From: Callaeas wilsoni
Lineage: Eukaryota; Chordata; Aves; Passeriformes; Callaeidae
NCBI GenBank assembly: GCA_013398955.1
Contig: VWPU01018943.1
Coordinates: 20,262-84,261, forward strand
DNA length: 64,000 nt
Direction of reading: 5' to 3'
The notes beneath the pieces are model-generated. The model saw only the letters and a list, made by a program, of their open reading frames with translations. It had not been told where the DNA came from and did not search any database. Below, piece by piece: positions 1-12,500 of this stretch (position 1 is its first letter; every line of letters begins with the position of its first letter). Made by a program: the position numbers and the translations under genes.

Positions 1-367
1 TCCTTTATTTTAAAATTTGATTATCCCTTTTGCTTTCATTTGCTCTGGGAAGACATCCTCTGTGCTGGTTGGAGCAGCTGGTTGGGCAGGGAAGAGGTGG
101 TTTGCCATGACCTTGCTCCAACGGTTGCTGCATCTTGGCCTCAGCTACTTTTGCAAAGTTCTGTTTTCTGTGCATTAAAGCTTTCACAGAACAAGAGCAC
201 CTTATTTCCTCTGGTTCTGTCTGTCATTTCCCAGGACTGGCCTGGCTGCTGTAGTTCAGTTCTGCAGGGGCAAATCTGGTTGGGAGTTTGCTCTTTGATT
301 CTAACCAGGGTTGAGCTTTATCCTGTAGCCAGATAAGCAAGAGGAAATTGTATTTGGTCTCTCACAG
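1..367. other. TSPOAP1 intron, 3' end
   Basis: The sequence ends in a CAG acceptor just before the FN3 exon. I see no other exon, repeat or RNA gene in it. Confidence 0.6.
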
Positions 368-519
368 GCACACCTGATGCTCCTTTGGATGTCCAGGTGG
401 AAGCTGGTCCCTCTCCAGATATCCTGGTTATCAGCTGGTTACCTGTCACCATTGATGCCGAGGGATCTTCCAACGGGGTCCGGGTCACTGGGTATGCCGT
501 GTATGCGGATGGACAGAAG
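368..519 (+). CDS. TSPOAP1: TSPOAP1 exon: FN3 domain, first half
   Basis: Flanked by CACAG acceptor and GTACTG donor. It enters with two bases of a split codon and leaves in phase 0. The peptide begins [13 protein letters not shown] and includes VISWLP and [10 protein letters not shown], the A-to-C' strands of a fibronectin type III fold as placed in RIMBPs. Confidence 0.9.
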
Positions 520-3500
520 GTACTGGGCGTGCAGGGGGCTGTGGGTGCTGCAGGCATAGCACGAAGGGTCAGACCTTAAGACATGGAAAGCTGGATCCAG
601 GAAGGTGTCCTGAGGAGGCAGTGACAGTCCTTGGCCTGGAAAGGAGTGACATCAGAGAAGGGACATTGCCTGGGCTGTGTGATGCACACGACAAAGGACA
701 TCTGTCCAGATTTTGGAGGTGCTCCTGGAGCAGGACCCTCCAGCAGCAAAACAGGACAGTCAGCCCCCTGTGCTCAGCCCAGGCACTGGCCTGATCCTTT
801 GGCAAACAATGGGTCCGCGGGGCATGGACAGAGCACAAGGACAAGTTCACAGCCATCACCTGGGGCTTTCTCTCAAATAGGAGGAGTGAGCTGTAGTGAT
901 CCAGCATAAAGTTGGCATCCCCACAGCATGGGCAGAAGGGTAGGGGGAAAATCTGCCCCTCTGCCATGCTTAGGTGAGACCTCACCTGCAGAGCTGCTTC
1001 CAGCTGTGGGGCCCCCAACATCAGAGGGATGTGGAGCTGCTGGAGTGAGTCCAGAGGAGGCCATGGAGATGCTTCAAGGGCTGGAGCCCCCTCTGCTCTA
1101 CAGCCAGGCTGAGAGAGTTGGAGGTGTTCACCTGGATAAGAGAAGGCTCCAGGGAGACCTCGGAGCCCCTGCCAGAGCCTAAAGGGGCTCCAGGAGAGCT
1201 GGAGAGGGACTTGGGACAAGGGATGGAGGGACAGGACACGGGGAATGGCTTCCCACTGCCAGCGGCAGGGTTAGATGGGATATTGGGAAGAAATTGTTCC
1301 CTGTGAGGGTGATGAGGCCCTGGCACAGATTGTCTGGAGAAGCTTTGGCTGCCCCAGCCCTAGAAGTGTCCAAGGCCAGGTTGGACAGGGCTTGGAGCAA
1401 CCTGGGATGCTCCAAGTGGAAGGTGTCTCTGCCCATGGCAGGGGCTGGAATGAGATGGTTTTTAAGGTACCGTCCAACCCAAACCATTCCATGGTTTTAA
1501 CATACAAACACTCCAGGGTTCAGTACTGTTACTGGTACAGAACATCCAAGGACATTCTGTATTAAAAGTGTCCTGTGGTCTTGTGCACACATAATGTTGT
1601 TTGAAGGAGCACAGTGCAAAACAGAATGATGCTGTGTTGGATAATTTCTCTTCTGTCGTGGAAGTGCTTTTTCCTCTTCACAGGTCAAAAAAAGGAGGAA
1701 TCTGGGAAGGTAGTCAAAAGACCGACCAAAAAAAGGGAGCAGCTCTTTAAAGACTGGGAAACAAGGAGAGTTAAAATCTGGAGTAGGAGTGAATATATTC
1801 ATATTTTCTAGACTATTCAGTTTCTCCAATTTCTCTTTAACTGTTCATTCTTCCCAGATACTGTGCAGAAGGGTGGGAATTCTTCAGAGAATTCAGAAAA
1901 CAGAGCTTTGGGTTCTGTCTTAACGTTGGGTTGGGAGTTGTTCTTCTCAGAAGGGCTGAGCTGTGCACAGTAAATAATTCCTTCCTGTTCTTTTGCTTAC
2001 AGGTGATTGAAGTTACTTCTCCAACAGCTGGGAGTGTCCTGGTGGACTTGTCCCAGCTTCAGATGTTCCAGGTGTGCCGTGAGGTTTCTGTGAGGACAAT
2101 GTCTCAGTACGGGGAGTCCGTGGATTCAGTTCCAGCCCAGCTTTCCTCCGTCCTGCTACGATCCTCCCACTGCACTTCCCCTGTGTGCACCACTGGCCCC
2201 TCCAGACTGCCCCGGGGGGGCCCCAGGGCCTCGCTGCCTGCCCGCAGCCCACAGCACACGCCCACGCTCCCGCTCCAACAGAAGATTCCTGCTGAGAGCT
2301 CAGATGCCAAATTGACCGATCCCTCCTCCAGCCCCCTCGGCTCAGTGCATCCCCTGCCAGAGAAAGCCTCTTCCCCACCACACCTCCCCTACCCTAGCGC
2401 TTCCTTGGTGCAGGCTCCGGGCACTTCCCCACAGTGGTCAGATACTGCGGGAGACAAGAAATGCCTGAGCATGCCTCCCCAGCAGGCTGGCACAGTGCTC
2501 CCAGGGCTGGGCACAGAGCCTGTCCCTTGCCAGGAACCGGGATTGCAACAGCCGGGTGAAGGGACAGAGGTGCAGGTAAGTGCTTACATCTCCTACCCAG
2601 TGCCAGGTGTGCAGGGGAGGACAGTGGATCATTTCTGGGGAGTAGAACAAGATGCCACTGAGCATCTTTCTGTGACACACTGTTGCCTCTGGGCCGTCAT
2701 CCAGCAGTGGCAAACTGTCCAGGAGTTTTGGCTGCTGTTGTATACCTGGAAGATGCAGCTCATCTCTTGATTCTGTTTGCTGGCTGTGCCGGTTTGGACA
2801 CAAATCCAGGGGGAAACAACCCGAGAGGGGCGTTTCTCTCTCTCTCCTGCCTGCCAGGCAAGCAGGCTCCGTCAGCCCCTCCCCCACGGGTTCGGGAAAA
2901 TAATTTCTTGAGTGAAAGGGAAAAAAACTATTTATTTAACAAACAGAGTCCCTCGCTGAAACGGGGGAAAAAGGATATTGAAACCCCCTCCCCTGGCCCC
3001 TAAAAGAGGACTATGGATTTTAGAGTTCTTTCTGTAGGTAAAACCTGCAGTCCTGCGCTGGGCCGGGCCAGGCAGGGTCCGACGATCCCCCTTGGCGGGT
3101 CCCGCCTAGCCGGGCCGGAGATGGGAGCTGGTCTTGGACGAGGAAACAAGCCAAAAACAGTCCAAAAAGGAGCAGAAGCCGCTGAGGCAGATCACAGTCC
3201 CTTCTCCGCTGAGAGCGGAAGAAGCTAAAGAGCAAAAGTCCTCTAACCAACAAAAGTTGTCAGATCAGGAGAGAAAAGAATGCAAAACATTCTAGATGCA
3301 CGGTCAGGCTAGCCATTTGAAGAGTTCTCTCGGCGTCTCTCTCCCCCCTTTGCAATTTAAAGGTACACTAGAAATCAAGCAGGCGATGGGAAATACAGTA
3401 TTGTCATAGAATTACCCCAAGACACTGGCAGACGAGGAACAGAATGAGGAAGAATTTGCAGAGTTAAAAGGTTAAAAGGATATTCCTATGTTAGTCTGGC

Positions 3501-6500
3501 ATTGCTGTGCTCTCTGACTTGAAGGGACTTTCTCCAGTCTGGTAGGTTTTCACAAGGCAGCAGTAGAGCACCTTAGTGGATGGCAGAGCGAGGCAGCTGT
3601 GGCTGCAGAATTGGCAAACTCTCTTGACACTGGCTATTTGGAGTTCCCGGTGGGTGACCGAAATTCCCAGTGGAATTCCCAGTAGGGTGGGTGAGTGCTT
3701 TCAGAGTTCTTTTAGCATAGTGGCGAGGATGTCTGAGAGCCATTTGATGATGGTGAATGATTGCTCTGTGACCGGGGGAAGTGGGCCCTCCTGGTGTGGG
3801 ATGTATTACATCAGGGAAAAGGATCTGTCTCCCATTCTCAGAACTCAGGGGAGTGCTTCAAACTGTTGAATTCAGCATAACTTTATTAGTCATGGTGGTG
3901 TGACCTTGTGAAGGCTCAGAGTTGGGCTGAGACTTCTGAGAGCTGCTGAAGCAACAGCACCATGCTGGGCCTGAGCCCAAAGGGCAGCTCAATACCCAGA
4001 AGAACTGAGATGTTGAGTCCAAAATTTCAGTGATCAGCTCCTGGTCATTTGCAGCTTACAGTACCTTGGGTCAACTGCTGGATTCATTTACTCACATTTC
4101 ATAGAATCATGGAATGGTTGAGGTTGGAAGGCACATTAAAGATCGTCTAGTGCGTGACAGGGACACTTTACCGTAGGCCAGGCTGCTCCAAGCCCCATCC
4201 AACCTGGCCTTGAACACTTCCAGGGATGAGGAGTGTCTTGGTGGATTTGTCCCAGTTTCAGGTGTTTGTGATGTGCCAGGAGGTTTCTCTGAGAATGGTA
4301 TGTCAGCTGATGGATTCAGTTCCAGCCCAGATTTCCTTGGTTTGCTGTGAGCCTCTTACTGCATTTGACCTGATCCGGCATTGTTGCCTGCAGACATTCA
4401 GGTGTCTGGTGTAGATGGCTGCACTTATGGTGGTTGCTTTGCCTCCTTTGTGGAGAGGAGTGAAACGGGTGCTCCCAGGATGCAAATCATCCTCCTCACT
4501 TGAGGTGTGTCTGTTCACTTGGCTGTCAGCAGAGGGAAACAGGGCAGGAGAATCTGAGCTGTGAGATTAGACATGAGGTCAGGACCTGGCTGGCTTTTGT
4601 CTGAGTCCGGGGGACATTGAGAAGCTTGACACTGCAGCGTCTCAGTGTCCCTGGGTCTGATCCTTCACTGTTTTCAAAGTGTGCCTGGTACATAAGGACA
4701 AGGTTGTGCTCCATGGCAAAATGCAGGGAGGTGCCCTTGGTTAGAGTAAGAGAAAGAGGTTGTTGATGAAGGCCCACGTGCCTTAACCCTTCTTGTTCCT
4801 GGAGCACCATTCCTCCGTCTCCCAGTGGTTTTCATGAACTGGTTGGAATACAGATGACGACTTTCTTTAATTCTCACTAGGTGACCTAATCAGGAGCTTG
4901 TTGTACTCTCTGTGTTTATTATTCTTGATTAATTCCCCTGTTCTTCACACCCCAAGAAGTCCTGGAGTAGTGTCCTCATCTCCAGCTCAACCCAATGTGC
5001 CGGGTGGTGTCTAGGCCATTCCTCTGGCAGATGACGGTGGGAAATGACCTTGTTGTGTAGCTTGGGCTCTTCTTGCTGCTCTGAAACTTGTTACTGTCAA
5101 TATCCTTGTGGGCCTTTGCTGAGCTGCAGCACCGGTGTCACCGTGTGTCTCCTGGGACCTGAGGACAGGGAGGGGTTTGCTCCAGGCCAACATTCCCAGC
5201 TGCAAGTTGCCTGTGAAAATACTCATATGCCTACAGCAAAGAACACATCAGAGAGTCAAAAAGTTTGGGGTGATAAGACTCTGTTTTGGTGCATAAGTAC
5301 TCTGAGATACCTCCCCTCGATTTCACTGTTGGTTTGTTTCCCAGATGGAGCAGCCAAGAACCGAAGCGCCCGAGCTGGGAAGCCCGACCGACAGCGGGGT
5401 AAAGCCCCAAACAGGAACCTGTCACGTGTGCTCTGTGGAGGAGGCACCCAGAGCTCCCAGTGCTGACACGGAGAGAGAGGCAGAGAAGCACCTGAGCCCA
5501 GAGACTCCGTCCTGCCCCAGCCAGGCTGAGGGGACACAGGACACCTTCCAAGATGGAAACACGAGCGGAAGCCGCTGCCAGGACTTCCTGAGGTTGTCTC
5601 CTGGCAAGGAGGTGATGAAAGAAATGTCCAGAGTGAAAAGAGAGGTTTGTTTAACCTTGGTTGAATGTGTGTGCCCATGGAGGGTTGTGAACTGTACTTG
5701 ACCTCGTGAGTTTTCCAGCCTTAGGCAGTGCTGTTCTGCAGTCTGTAAAGTGAGGCTGACAATGGTGTGTGTCCAGACGTGCCAGTCACTCTCTCGAGTG
5801 CTGCCCACTTTCTTACCTCACTTGAGCTGTGTATGTGCTCAGAAAAAGGAAAAATGCTCCTTTGTTGCTGAAATAAGAGTCTGGGAGAGCTGAGAAAATG
5901 TGTTTTGCTTTTCAACAGCAAGAAGAAAAACTGTCGGAAATGGGCCGCCGACAGTTGACCCTTTTCACTGAGCACAACCGGAGTTCTGACCTTTCAGATA
6001 TTTTGGAAGAGGAGGAGGAAGATGACCTGTCTTCAGAAGCTCAGGAAGAGAAGAAATGGGACCACAGAGAGGCATGTTCCCAGGAGAATGGGGAAAAGGT
6101 AACTTGTCCTGAGTGCTGCTTGTGGGGAGCACCGGTGCAGCCATCCCATGCCATCAGCTCACAGGAGGAGGGGCTGGGCTGAGCCTTTCCCAAGGTCCTG
6201 CTGCTCTGCTTTTACTCCCAGTGTTTCCTCAAGGTAGTAAAAACACAAGTTCTTTGGGAGAGGGAGGGGTGTTTGTTTGCAATGAATGGAGCCAGGGTTT
6301 AAGTAGTTGGAAAAACACACAGTGTGATGTGATGCTTAAAATCCAGGGTTAAAAACAATCCTACTGATTGAGTTCTTAATACAGATACTAAACAGGGAAC
6401 AATCAACGCTCTCAGGCACAGGGTGGGATTGTTGGGGTGTCCTGTGCTGGGCCAGGAGTTGGACTCAATCCTTATGGGTCCCCTTCCAGCTCAGCATATT

Positions 6501-9500
6501 CCATGATTCTGTGATTATTTGGCTTAGGCCTTGGTGCTCTCTGTAGCCAGGAGTGGCATGAGGAGCAGAGCTGTGGCTTTGCAGTTCAAATGCTGCAAGG
6601 GATGAAATCCTGCCTGAGCTGAGCTGTAAGTGACCAGCTTAATTCACGCTCAAGGAGTTAAATCTGGTCTGAATGCACCTGTGGGAATGTGATTCCAGCT
6701 GCATGGCCTGGAACTGGTGTGTAACCACACGGATTACAGCAGTCGGGATGAATGCCCATGAGGGAAGGCACGGAGGGTGAGAGACAGGGAAATGAAAAAG
6801 CTTTGCAGGAAATGCGATAGGCCTGATGGCAGGAAAGCACCCTCTCTTTGATTTTTCATGTAACCGAAGGACATCTGTTGTTGATGGTGCCCTGTGTGGC
6901 TGCTGGTCTGCAGGGATGGGGCTGGTGAGCACTAAATGGTAGCAGACAATGTAATGACTCTGGACTAAATACCGTTTTCCCCTTCTGAAGGGGCTTCTGC
7001 TTCCCAGGTGAGGGGTTGGACCTGCAGCGCAGCACATCAGGAGCCCCAGGAGAGCCTGGTGGCTGGAGGGGTTGGGGCTGCCGCTGAAGGTTTTGGAAAG
7101 GCTTCCAGTTGTTGGGATTGGACTGGGAAAACATGGAAGAAAAAAGTTTCCTGGAAGGAGAAAACAGGAAATAAGAACAATCAAGAACACTGTTCTTTGT
7201 CTCTTTTTTTTCTGAGTGTTTTATTTGCATTAATGTTTTTATTTGGTTGGGTTTTTTTCTGAAAAGAAACACCAAAACCCTGCTCACATCCTGTTGAGCT
7301 GAACAAACTGATGCTTCTTGACTGGATGAAATGATTGTTTTCTGTGCTGGCAGTGAGAGTGAGGGTGACAAGATGCTGAATCGGGAGAGGACATGAGGGG
7401 CAGGAAGCTTTAGGGCACAGAGCTCCCATTACTGCCTTATGGACTGAAGGGGATGTGACTGGAATAGGGCTGTTTTCTAGGATTCTGCCTATTTAACTAA
7501 ATTTTCTGTTAGCTCAAGACTCCTCAGCTGACTCTTTCAGGATCCAGAGGATGAAAACACAGAGGGGTGCTGCTTTTAAAATGTCTATCCTCAAATAAGT
7601 TGTTTAATTGCTGAAACCATTTATTATATTAAAACTCAAAAGCAGAAGCCACAACTTTGCAAGCAGCTGAAAGAAGTCTTACTGAACTTATTTTATGGTT
7701 TTATTTATGAATTCTCCATATTCCTAATTGGTGCTAACAAGGCAGGAGCCTTGAGCATATGTCCTGTAAGGAGAGTTTGAGAAAATTAAGGGGTTTTTGG
7801 CCTAGAGGAGTTGAGTGGGAGATTTTGTAACTGCGTGTAACTATTTGTGTGATGGTTAAAAGGCTGAGAGCCAAAGTTGTCTTGTTTCTGGGAGATGATA
7901 CATAAAAAGAGGCAGCAATCATGAGCTGCTGTTTGGGAGGTTCATGTTGGAGATGAGTTCAAACCTCTTTCCCAGGAGGGCAGTGCAGCCTTGGAACAGG
8001 TCCCCAGAGGGTTCAGGATTTCCATTCTTTGCTGTTTTCAAACCTTATCTAAGCAAAGACACTGATTTATTGTTGGCAACTGTCCTGCTGCTATTAGGAG
8101 ACTGAACTAGAGACCTCTGGAGGCCCCTTCAACCAGTTCTAAATATGATTCAAGACCAGCTTCTGCTTGGAAGATGCCATAGAGATTGGAACTATCAGTA
8201 GACAGCTTGCAACTGCCCTTGTTTGTCTCCCACTGGGGTTCAGTTTTTAATTATCTCTGAACAGAGCTGCTTATGGCTGCAGTTTAAAACATCAGTAGCT
8301 ACACATGCTTTGTAAGTTATTTGTAAGTGCCTTTAGAGCACATAATGATATAACTTGTCAGGGAAGTTGAACAAGAGACCTCCAGAAGCATCATCCTACC
8401 AAAATGATGCTATGCACCTGGGATTTTACCTTTTATGTTAGTGGCAATGTAATACGAAACAAACCTATAAATTCTACAGTTGGTCCACAACAAATTTTAA
8501 AATTCAGCAGTGTTGTCCCTGAAATTTTCCATAACCTGGTAGGCTCTCACCCATCTGCAAGTGAAGCTCATGTCTGTGTGACCCTTTGAGGTAAAGAGTT
8601 TTCCTTTGTTTTTGTGGTAACTCGGCTCCTTGATTTGCAGACAGGAAGCTGCAGTAGGGCCACACTTTGCTAGGAGATAGGAAGGGCCCAGGCAGCAACA
8701 TCTCCAAGGGGCCCTACAGCACGAGGCCATTTCTTGTGCTCCAGGGAGAGGACAGAGCTAAGGGGGACCTGTGGCTTCGTGGGTGGGCACAGGCTGAGGC
8801 TCAGCCCTGTGGACGGAAGAGCCCACTCAGTTCTGCCGTTGGAGGGACTGCCCCTCTCCTGCCCCCATCCCACCCCAAGGGTGCCAAGGCGTGGGGAGTC
8901 ATTCGTGTGGCAGGATGAGAGGTGCTGCAGGTAGCTGTGTGTGCAGGAGAGGCTGGGAGGGAGCTCTTCCATGCATTTGCCTTCCTCGCTTCCCGCCGCA
9001 TTGCTGCTTCATCCGATCGCTTTTGCCAGAAGATCCATCACTCCCTCTGCCCTCTCCCCTTGCTTTGCTGCAGCCACAGCTCCATCCTGCTCTGCTGGGA
9101 GGGAATCAGGGTCACTTTGCCTCTTGTTTTAATGTTTATTTCCTCTCTTTTTTTCTTTGCTTGTCCTGGCTGTGGCTTTTCTCGGGGTCTGGGTACAGAT
9201 GGATCTTTGTGATACTGACAGCGATGAGGAAATTCTGGAGAGGATCCTGGAGCTCCCACTTCAGAAGAACCACAGCAAGAAGTTGTTCAGCATCCCTGAA
9301 GTGACTGAGGATGAGGATGAAGATGAGGATGAGAAGAGTGTTACAGAAGAAAAGACAGAGCCTCAAGACTCTTTGGAAACAAAAACCTACCATTCAGGAA
9401 GAACAGAGAAACCACACAACAGCAAGGAGCCGTGTCTAAAGGAAGATGGGAATAACACCTCCATGGATGTGGCAGCTCAGACTCTGCAGGAGGAGCACGG

Positions 9501-12500
9501 TGCTAAGGAGAGCAGAGCAGGTGCTGACCATGCAAATCCTGCCTTTGGCCAGCTGGCCTGGAGTCAAAAGAAGGCACACTGGAACTGGGGCTATCAAGAG
9601 AATGATCCAAAGTCTGGGAGTGGGACAAGTCCCTCTTGGAGCAAGAAGAAGGGAAATAATTATCGAGAGAAGATTCGGAGTCGGCCTGAGATAAGTAGGA
9701 AGAGACAGAGTGATCTAACAGAGCACTGCAGTCGCCTGCTGGGCAACTGCAGCCAAATGGGGAGCGGGTTATACAGAGCTCCCAGTCTCAGGGAGGAGCT
9801 GAATGTTGTCAGCAGTGCCAGTGGGAAGGAGGGGTTGGATTTGTACAGCCAGGCCAGACAAGGCACCTTACGGAAAAAGGCCCCAAGAGCAGTGGGATCA
9901 GGGGAGGCAGAAGCTGCTGTGATAGCAATGCACTGCCCCAGCTCCAGGAGCTTGGAAATAGACATCGAATATGACTCTGAAGATGATCAAGATTCAACCT
10001 GTGCATCCTCCCCAGAGAGCAGGCTGTGGCCAGAGAGGTCCCAGAGCTGCCAGGGGGACTGGAGTGATTGCTCCAGTCAGTCTGAGATTGCTCACCCCAG
10101 TGGCAGAAGGGACCTGACCAGGCTGGAGATGATGGAAGAGCAGCGTATGGAGTGGGCCGGGTCTCCGAGCCAGCGCCTGCGATTCTTCTGCCGGGAGAAG
10201 GACGCCCTGAGGTGTGAGAGCAGTTCTGAGGAGCAGGGCTGGGAGCTGGACTGTAAGTCACCTGGCTGGAGAAGGAGGCTCGAACATTCTTCGAAGGGGA
10301 TACGAAGCACCTCCTTGCACAAAAGGGTTGGGTGACTTTTCCTATTCTGGCTTTGAAGCAGCTTGCAGTGGCGCTGGCTTCCCTCTGCTTCCCTGGCCTG
10401 CCTGTATCTTGCTTCGTTCAGTGTTATCCAGAGAAAGGACCCTCCTCTAGGATTGTCTGGAAGAATATCTGAGAGATTCTGTAGTTCTGTGCTGCTCTGT
10501 GGCTTTTCTTGTAGTAGCTGCTTCTGCTTTTTCTGCTCCCTGACCAAGTGTCACCGATGCAGTATTCCTTTTCACACTGGGTCTTCCTCCCCACGGCAGG
10601 AGGCTGTGGGACCCAAACGTTTCCCTGGTGCAATAAGCTGATTGGTGAAAGCTTTGTGTAGATGCTGACTGTAATGTCATTGCCTCCCCTCGAAATGCCC
10701 TTTCCTGCATCTTCACCCTCACCAAGGGGATCATCACTGGTGCCTGGCAGCGTGCTTGGCTGTCCTCAGTTCTGTTTCCCAACTCCCTTGGTCTTTCCAG
10801 CTCTAGAGTGTCCCCGAAGAGGAATGTTGCATTTGGATGCACTGCTCTTTGTGGAGTGCGTTTGGGCTGAGCACTTTTCAGGGAGTTGGAAGGCAGAGGC
10901 TGCTACTAATTCTCTGGTGGTTCCAATTGCAGGCATCCAGTCATAAGGATTCCTGGGGCCCGGAGCCACCCGGCACAGCCGCCTGGCAGGCTCCTAGCAG
11001 GAGACGGAGCAAGAGCGTAAGAAGAAGACAAATGCAGAAACCTTTGCTCTCTAGTCCAGGTGAGCAGGAACGGGGAGAGAGGTGGGCAGCAGGAGAGAGG
11101 GAGGCTCCTGGAAATGGCTGGGGAGAGGCTGGCAGACAATGCCTGGGCCATGTGGGGCTGGGGCCGGGGGCAGGGCTGACATTCTCTCTGCTGTGTCCTC
11201 TCTATGCACAGGCCCTCCAAGGAGCACTGCTCCCGAGAGCTCTGGAAAAGATGATGGCATTCGGATCTTTGTGGCTCTCTTTGACTATGATCCTGTCTCC
11301 ATGTCCCCTAACCCTGATGCAGCAGAAGAGGAGCTCCCATTTAAGGAGGGGCAGATCCTGAAAGTAAGAGCTTAGTGAACATCTCCTACTCTGTGGATCT
11401 GTTTGGTGTTCCAGGGGCAGCATAAACCTTGGGAGATCTGCAGCTTCCTCACGAGGGAGGTAGAGGGGCAGATGCTGATATCTTCTCTCTGGTGAGCTTC
11501 TGGAATGGCTGGAGCTGTGTCAGGGAGGGTCAGGTTGGATATCAGGAAAAGGTTCTTCACCCAGAGGGTGGCGGGGCACTGACTAGCCTCCATGGAGAAT
11601 GGCCCCAAGGCTGCAAGAGCTCTGGGAGCATTTGGACAGTGCTCTTAGGGATGCACAGGGTGGGATTGTTGGGGTGTCTGGGCAGGGCCAGGGGCTGGAT
11701 TCCATTATCCTTGTGGGCCCCTTCCAACTTGGGATATTCCATGATTCTTCCTCTGTGCAGCTCAGTCCCTGCACCATAAACAGTCTATTTCCCCTTGCAG
11801 GTTTGTGGAGACAAGGATGCTGATGGCTTTTACAGGGGTGAATGTGCTGGAAGGGAGGGATACATTCCATGCAACATGGTGTCAGAAGTCCCTGTGGAGA
11901 GCAGTGAGCTCAAACAGCAGCTCCTAAAGCAGGGATTCCTGCCTGCGGACACGGAGAGCCCAGGTACTGTGCCCTGTGTGTGTGTCCTGCTCCTGCAGCT
12001 CTTTGCTGGAATATGGGGAGTTCTGTCCTGCTGCCATATGTGGGCAGTGCAGCTACCAAAGCCATCTGGAGGGCTGTCCCTGGATCTGCAGCCTGGGTTA
12101 GTGGCTGCTCCACAGCAAAGGGGTCTGGCTGGATGCTGGTGTTCTGAGCTCTCAGTTCAGCCCTGACTCCACTGCAGCTGAGGCATCCTCTCCTGCACTT
12201 GAGATGTGTGAATTCAGCACAGAGTGAGGCTGAGCCTGGCTGGGGAAGGGGAAAGAGAAGTGTTTGAAGAGCAGCTGAAGGATGTGAACAAGAGTTTTCA
12301 CTCTGTTCTCTGCTTTGTCTTGAAAGCCTGTGGCTGAACTCTTGGAATGACCCTGCTATTGAGTGAGAGAATCTGTGGCTTGAGAATGGAGATGGGGAAG
12401 GGGGAGGAAGGGTGTGAGACAGCAAGGTAGGCAGGCAGGAGTGTACACGGAGCAGACCTGGTGGTTGGGTTCCTCCTTACTTACCCCCTGAAGTATGTGG

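Larger units (their letters stand above)
2576..5344. other. TSPOAP1 intron with solo LTR, CR1 and pseudo-exon
   Basis: It holds LTR A, a minus-strand CR1 (4098-4225) and the duplicated FN3 exon remnant (4228-4373). The stretches 3430-4097 and 4374-5344 show no recognisable element. Confidence 0.7.
6099..9198. other. TSPOAP1 intron
   Basis: It contains a CR1 tail (6405-6515) and a diverged CR1 (7730-8150). The remainder, including 6520-7730 and 8150-9198, holds no exon or element that I can support. Confidence 0.65.

Noticed and set aside
569..1219. 216-codon minus-strand ORF
   Set aside because: Most of it overlaps a CR1 fragment; it has no domain or splice context and its peptide is CR1-derived text.
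4228..4414. Treating the duplicated FN3 segment as a real exon
   Set aside because: No acceptor at the CR1 junction and no donor at its right edge; a deletion removes part of the fold.
10600..10627. Possible missing TSPOAP1 exon after the CCCCACGGCAG acceptor
   Set aside because: Joined to the previous exon's extra base it gives an immediate TGA stop, and its length does not restore phase.
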